Assembly (NCBI GenBank): GCA_900088475.1
Contig: FLMG01002655.1
Coordinates: forward strand, 1-10,450
Origin: Hyphochytrium catenoides
Lineage: Eukaryota > Sar > Hyphochytriomycetes > Hyphochytriales > Hyphochytriaceae
Reading direction: 5' to 3'
DNA length: 10,450 nt
A program made the translations under genes and the position numbers. Shown here in pieces: positions 7,600-10,450 of this stretch. The notes under the pieces were generated by a model that ran no database searches, was not told where the DNA came from, and was given only the letters and a program-made list of their open reading frames with translations. Each line of letters opens with the position of its first letter. Position 1 is the first letter of the stretch.

Positions 7600-9348
7600 C
7601 TATGAGTCCGCGAGAGATAGAGCTTGAGCTACACCTTCAGCGTCAGGCTTCGCAGCGACAGCGTCACAGCGGCCAAGTGAGGAGGTCTCCAGAGCCGCCT
7701 TAGTAGTCTTCCCTACTTGACAGATCGGTCAGAGCGTGGGCCAAGCAAGCCAGGTGGGGATAAAGATCCAGAGGAGAGCACTGAGAAGTGGCAACGCTGA
7801 GTGAAAGCGTGGGAGAGAGCCAGAGCCGATCGGGAAAGACAGAGAGAGATAAAGGTGATAACATCAGGGAGATGATGGACCTCACTCGCCAGTCAAAGAG
7901 AGAGAGAGAGAGAAAGACGCTGACAAGAAGAGCGAGGCTCAATAGGTGTCCTACCTATGGCAGCTACCCTTATGAAGGTCCAAGGTAAGTCTTTCACCTT
8001 CTCCAGCGCTGTGGAGACACCGCTGGGACTGAAGAAGACAGCCCAGAGAGGGAGAGAGAGACAAGTGGCTTCTCTCTCTCCTCCTAAGCTAATCGCCGGG
8101 CATGAGATCTTCTCACTCCGATAGACCTCAAGCTCGGTCAAGGGCTCTCCTCTCTCTTTAAAGAAAAGAGGTATCACTTCTCTGCTTTTGTCTCCTTTCA
8201 AAAAGAGAAGAGGTCTTCCTTCTCCTTTGTGATTCTTCGCTAAGAACTTTACCAGTTCATCTGCGTTGCCGGCCTCTTCTCCCTTTAACGTCGACCCTAT
8301 CGCGCGAAGAGGCTTGCCAGTCGCTCTAAAGCACAAACCGAGCCGAGTGAGTGGGTGGAAAGGTTGAGAGAGAGGCCACCACGAAAGAGAGAGAGAGAAA
8401 GGGCGATGTCAGAGCGTTCATACGATCATGAAACAGACAGACAGAGAGAAAACAAAGAGAGAGAAAGAGAGAGAGAGAGGCAGGCAGAGAGAGAGAGAGG
8501 GAGGCAGAGAGAAGGTGACACGCAGAGGGGAGGGAAACAGTCTTAAGCTAGCGAGCGAAAGACATATGCGCCTTACCTCCCCACAGCGTACACCGGAAGA
8601 AGAGAGAGAATGCTCTCTCTCTTTCCATCCGTTAGCTGCTGAAGGGCATTCACTAGAGCCTCTGAGGCCCGGGGGCTCGTCACAATGAAGCCAGAATAAG
8701 AAGCAAAGTTGCTCAAGGCCTTAGAAAGAGTGGAGTCAGTCCTTCGAGACCAAAAAAAAACGACGGACAGAGAGATGAAGCAGTGCAGGAATAGGTCTGG
8801 CAAAGATGTTGGCATTGAGAAAAGAGAGAGAGAGACAAAGAAGAGATAAGAAAGACAGAAGGAAGAAAGAAGGCAAACAGAGAGAAGTAAATTGAAGAAA
8901 GAGAGAGAGAGAGAAGAAACCCGAGACAGAATGAAAGAGATACAGTCAGAGGACGAGAGACTCAGAGAGAGAGAGAAGGGTGCCCTCAATAGCGAGCCAG
9001 ATGTTAAACTTTGTCTCGGACCTCTCGAAGAAGATCCTGATTCACATACTTGAAGCTAAGCAGAGGACAGAAGCTGGAGTCATAGCTACGCGCCGCCAAG
9101 GCCCGCCTGCAACTCTAGCGGTCAAAGACAAGCCTGCCCACTGCAGCAATGTACAGCTTGGGCTGCGAGACTCACCTGTAAGCATCATCCTCGTCTTTAA
9201 ACAGCAGTATGTGCCGACCAGAAAGCCCTAAGAATGACTGAATCCTCTGTGACACCCTCCAAAGACATGGAGTATGGGCAGCTCTGGGCTGAATATGGTG
9301 GAGCACTTGACCCAGTAGCAGTCCATAAGAGGGTGGTGCTTCCCACAT
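7600..9348 (-). CDS. UROS: Uroporphyrinogen-III synthase (HemD/UROS), five exons
   Basis: The enzyme cyclises hydroxymethylbilane to uroporphyrinogen III, inverting ring D, in heme/chlorophyll synthesis. Minus-strand exons: 9348-9176, 9106-9022, 8719-8577, 8325-7955, 7712-7600, joining in frame to about 294 aa (human enzyme about 265). Segments in order: HILLFKDEDDAYRRALAA (about 45-62, split by intron 1), CPLLSFKYVN, SGFIVTSPRASEAL (about 95-108), PVYAVGRATGKPLRAIG across intron 3, GNADELVKFL, PLLFLKGDKSREVIP, LTELEVYRS with the family's conserved tyrosine, WAVFFSPSGVSTALEKV (about 228-244), VAAIGKTTKAAL across intron 4, and DAVAAKPDAEGVAQAL near the end. Intron phases are 2, 0, 2 and 1, and every join restores family sequence. 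The exon 2 donor at 9021 is weak; 9009 is an in-frame alternative adding four residues. The start is the least certain point. ATG 9348 is the first in-frame ATG, has a poor context, and gives about 45 extra N-terminal residues that may be an organelle-targeting region or may hide another 5' exon. Confidence 0.93.
7898..7913 (+). repeat. GA microsatellite in UROS intron 4
   Basis: Eight GA units on the plus strand, which is CT on the UROS sense strand. Confidence 0.9.
8051..8081. repeat. Perfect 11-bp inverted repeat inside UROS exon 4
   Basis: Arm ggagagagaga (8051-8061), nine-base loop (8062-8070), arm tctctctctcc (8071-8081). On the sense strand it encodes part of a Gly-Glu-Arg then Leu-Ser-Leu-rich segment at about residues 215-226, between the conserved LEVYRS and FFSPSG motifs. 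Confidence 0.85.
8386..8513 (+). repeat. GA-rich microsatellite block in UROS intron 3
   Basis: GA tracts at 8386-8400 and about 8440-8513, the latter interrupted by CAGG/CAGA units. CT-rich on the UROS sense strand and located upstream of the exon 4 acceptor. Confidence 0.9.
8822..8977 (+). repeat. GA-rich microsatellite block in UROS intron 2
   Basis: GA runs at 8822-8835, 8899-8914 and 8964-8977, separated by purine-rich sequence. CT-rich on the UROS sense strand. The Ser/Leu-only translation of this block on the minus strand is not coding. Confidence 0.9.
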
Positions 9349-10167
9349 CAGTGCAGCGTAGTGCTTCTTCCTTGATCTAGCGCCAGTAGGCCATTGTCCG
9401 CCTAGCTCTTGGCGATGGCGATGACGGTGGTGGAGTTCAGAGAATCCAATAATCTTCAACTAAAGAAGTTGGCAAGGGGTCAAAAAGCTTCAGATCTCTG
9501 CCGCTTCCCATCAGAATCCACCTTCATTTTGACTGTATATTTGACAGAAAGCGTTTCTTACAATGATAACCTACAACTGTCAAATTTGGCCATACAAACA
9601 CCTAGACCAGAATCTCGCAATTGTGGAAAACTGCCAAAATAGGTTGAAGTTGTGAATTATAGCCACAATAATGGGTTTTATTGGCTTGTCAAGAAAGAGA
9701 CAAGGCACCGTGAGGAAGGCCGATGGCGATGATCAGCACGGAAAAATGGCAATGAATGATCTTCAAATGACGTTGAGGAACACCTTACAAGTCCGACTGG
9801 GTCAATGTGACCACCAGGAGAGATAGAAAGAGACAGATGGTTCGTAGATGAAGCAGCAGGTTGAGACCTAAACAGATCATTTGAGCATCTAGAGGAAGGG
9901 TGAACGGGGCTTTATGGTCTTCCTTTGTACTCCATGCTAGCAGGCCTTGGAGGACATGCTATAGATGAATCCGCAACTTGAGTTTCTAACAGCCAGCAGA
10001 GTAGCAGGAAGCGAGGAGAGAACAAGCGGTTCCAGTTCTGTAAGGCATAAGCAGGGATAGCTACGTGCTCGTCTCTCTTGGCATTCATAGACCATGCCTA
10101 GGCCACCTTGTCGACTAACAGAACGAGTGTTATGGCAAACTAATAGGAGAAAGTTGAGATACGTGGC

Positions 10168-10191
10168 GAGAGAGAGAGAGAGAGAGAGAGA
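10168..10191 (+). repeat. GA microsatellite
   Basis: About twelve uninterrupted GA units, among the longest pure runs in the window. It lies outside any assigned gene. Confidence 0.95.
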
Positions 10192-10400
10192 AAGATTCTT
10201 CGGAAATTGCGGTGACGTCTTTCCCTCAGCCTCTGGGCTGTGGTTTCTGTCTTTAATGACTTTGTGCTCTTTGTTCTTCTGTTTGACTGCAAGTCTCTCT
10301 CTTTCCTATGGCAAGGGCCGCTTATCATAGCCAAAGGTTGGCCCAAAAATAAATAACGCCTCATTCTCTCCCTAAGCAGAGAGTTAGATTTTTCGATGGC

Positions 10401-10417
10401 GAGAGAGAGAGAGAGAG
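10401..10417 (+). repeat. GA microsatellite at the right edge
   Basis: Eight GA units near the window end. If the sense-CT pattern of the assigned genes holds, it would fall in a minus-strand intron, but no gene is recognised here. Confidence 0.9.
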
Positions 10418-10450
10418 CGTATCTTACAGAGCAGAGCTTCTCCTCTCTCT

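Larger units (their letters stand above)
9349..10450. other. No assignable gene; weak open frames on both strands
   Basis: The first part should include the UROS promoter and 5' UTR (minus strand). Beyond it I see only weak candidates. A minus-strand frame without ATG (9911-9678, 77 codons, Ser/Pro-rich) ends in a TAA that overlaps a minus-strand AATAAA (9682-9677). A minus-strand frame with ATG at 10095 and stop at 9937-9939 (52 aa) stays open upstream into the GA repeat. A plus-strand 51-codon frame starts at 9671. A plus-strand 78-codon frame at 10094-10330 includes an Arg-Glu run from the GA repeat and is followed by AATAAA at 10348. None has a recognisable domain. Confidence 0.35.

Noticed and set aside
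7578-7703. Plus-strand 41-codon frame with a good gtgagg donor, at first taken as exon 1 of a downstream gene
   Set aside because: It is antisense to the last UROS exon, whose translation matches the family C-terminus.
7713-7954. Minus-strand frame ending LACLAHALTDLSSREDY as the UROS C-terminus
   Set aside because: It cannot be joined in phase to exon 4. The acceptor at 7712 gives an in-frame join and a better family match (IGKTTKAAL ... KPDAEGVAQAL).
7788-7988. Plus-strand frame ending at a perfect gtaagt donor
   Set aside because: The site is the complement of UROS exon 4 coding sequence; the upstream part is GA-repeat translation.
8355-8688. Arg-Glu-rich plus-strand frames
   Set aside because: Low-complexity translation of GA microsatellites in UROS intron 3.
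8386-8977. CRISPR-like or satellite array
   Set aside because: The repeats are simple GA dinucleotide tracts with no fixed spacers or longer repeat unit.
8730-8989. Ser/Leu-rich N-terminal part of the long minus-strand frame as a signal peptide or membrane protein
   Set aside because: It is CT-repeat translation of UROS intron 2; only the part from 8719 downstream is exon.
10094-10353. Plus-strand 78-codon frame followed by AATAAA as a gene
   Set aside because: It crosses a pure GA repeat, has no recognisable domain and overlaps minus-strand open frames; the poly(A) hexamer alone is too weak.
1-10450. tRNA or rRNA genes, insertion sequences, prokaryotic operon
   Set aside because: No cloverleaf, rRNA core sequence, transposase-like frame or terminal inverted repeats were seen by eye; a covariance-model scan would be needed to exclude small RNAs.

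Overview
The window is nuclear DNA of a eukaryote, most likely a single-celled alga or other protist. Coding sequence is split by GT-AG introns of about 70-350 nt. AATAAA-type poly(A) signals lie just after several stop codons. Nothing looks like a bacterial operon, a Shine-Dalgarno start or a factor-independent terminator. CT/GA microsatellites are abundant. The lineage cannot be fixed from the sequence; an alga or protist with compact introns is an inference only.

Two genes are recognised with confidence, and both could be assembled exon by exon. (1) Plus strand, 4564-7372: subunit 4 of the COP9 signalosome (CSN4), a PCI-domain protein of about 395 aa in eight exons. It acts in cullin deneddylation and ubiquitin-ligase control. 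(2) Minus strand, 9348-7600: uroporphyrinogen-III synthase (UROS/HemD), about 294 aa in five exons, the fourth enzyme of tetrapyrrole synthesis. The two genes are convergent, with 227 nt between their stops. They have no known functional link; the arrangement looks like ordinary tight packing in a compact genome.

The left 4.1 kb is harder. A minus-strand 124-aa reading frame (2436-2062) encodes a small single-membrane-span protein that resembles the B12D/MLRQ (NDUFA4-like) family. Around it are weaker signals: a plus-strand terminal exon ending at 1638 with AATAAA three bases later; ankyrin-like fragments at 974-1546; a minus-strand terminal exon at 3127-3005; and plus-strand terminal-exon candidates at 3771-3963 and 3951-4130, the latter followed by AATAAA. 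I cannot name these genes. The right end (9349-10450) holds only unassigned open frames and GA repeats.

I found no CRISPR array, transposon, rRNA, tRNA or evident new molecular system. The more interesting observations are structural: CT microsatellites lie on the sense strand within introns of both genes, several CSN4 introns are free of in-frame stops (one is exactly 3n long), and a short motif is triplicated across the CSN4 exon 6/intron 6 boundary.
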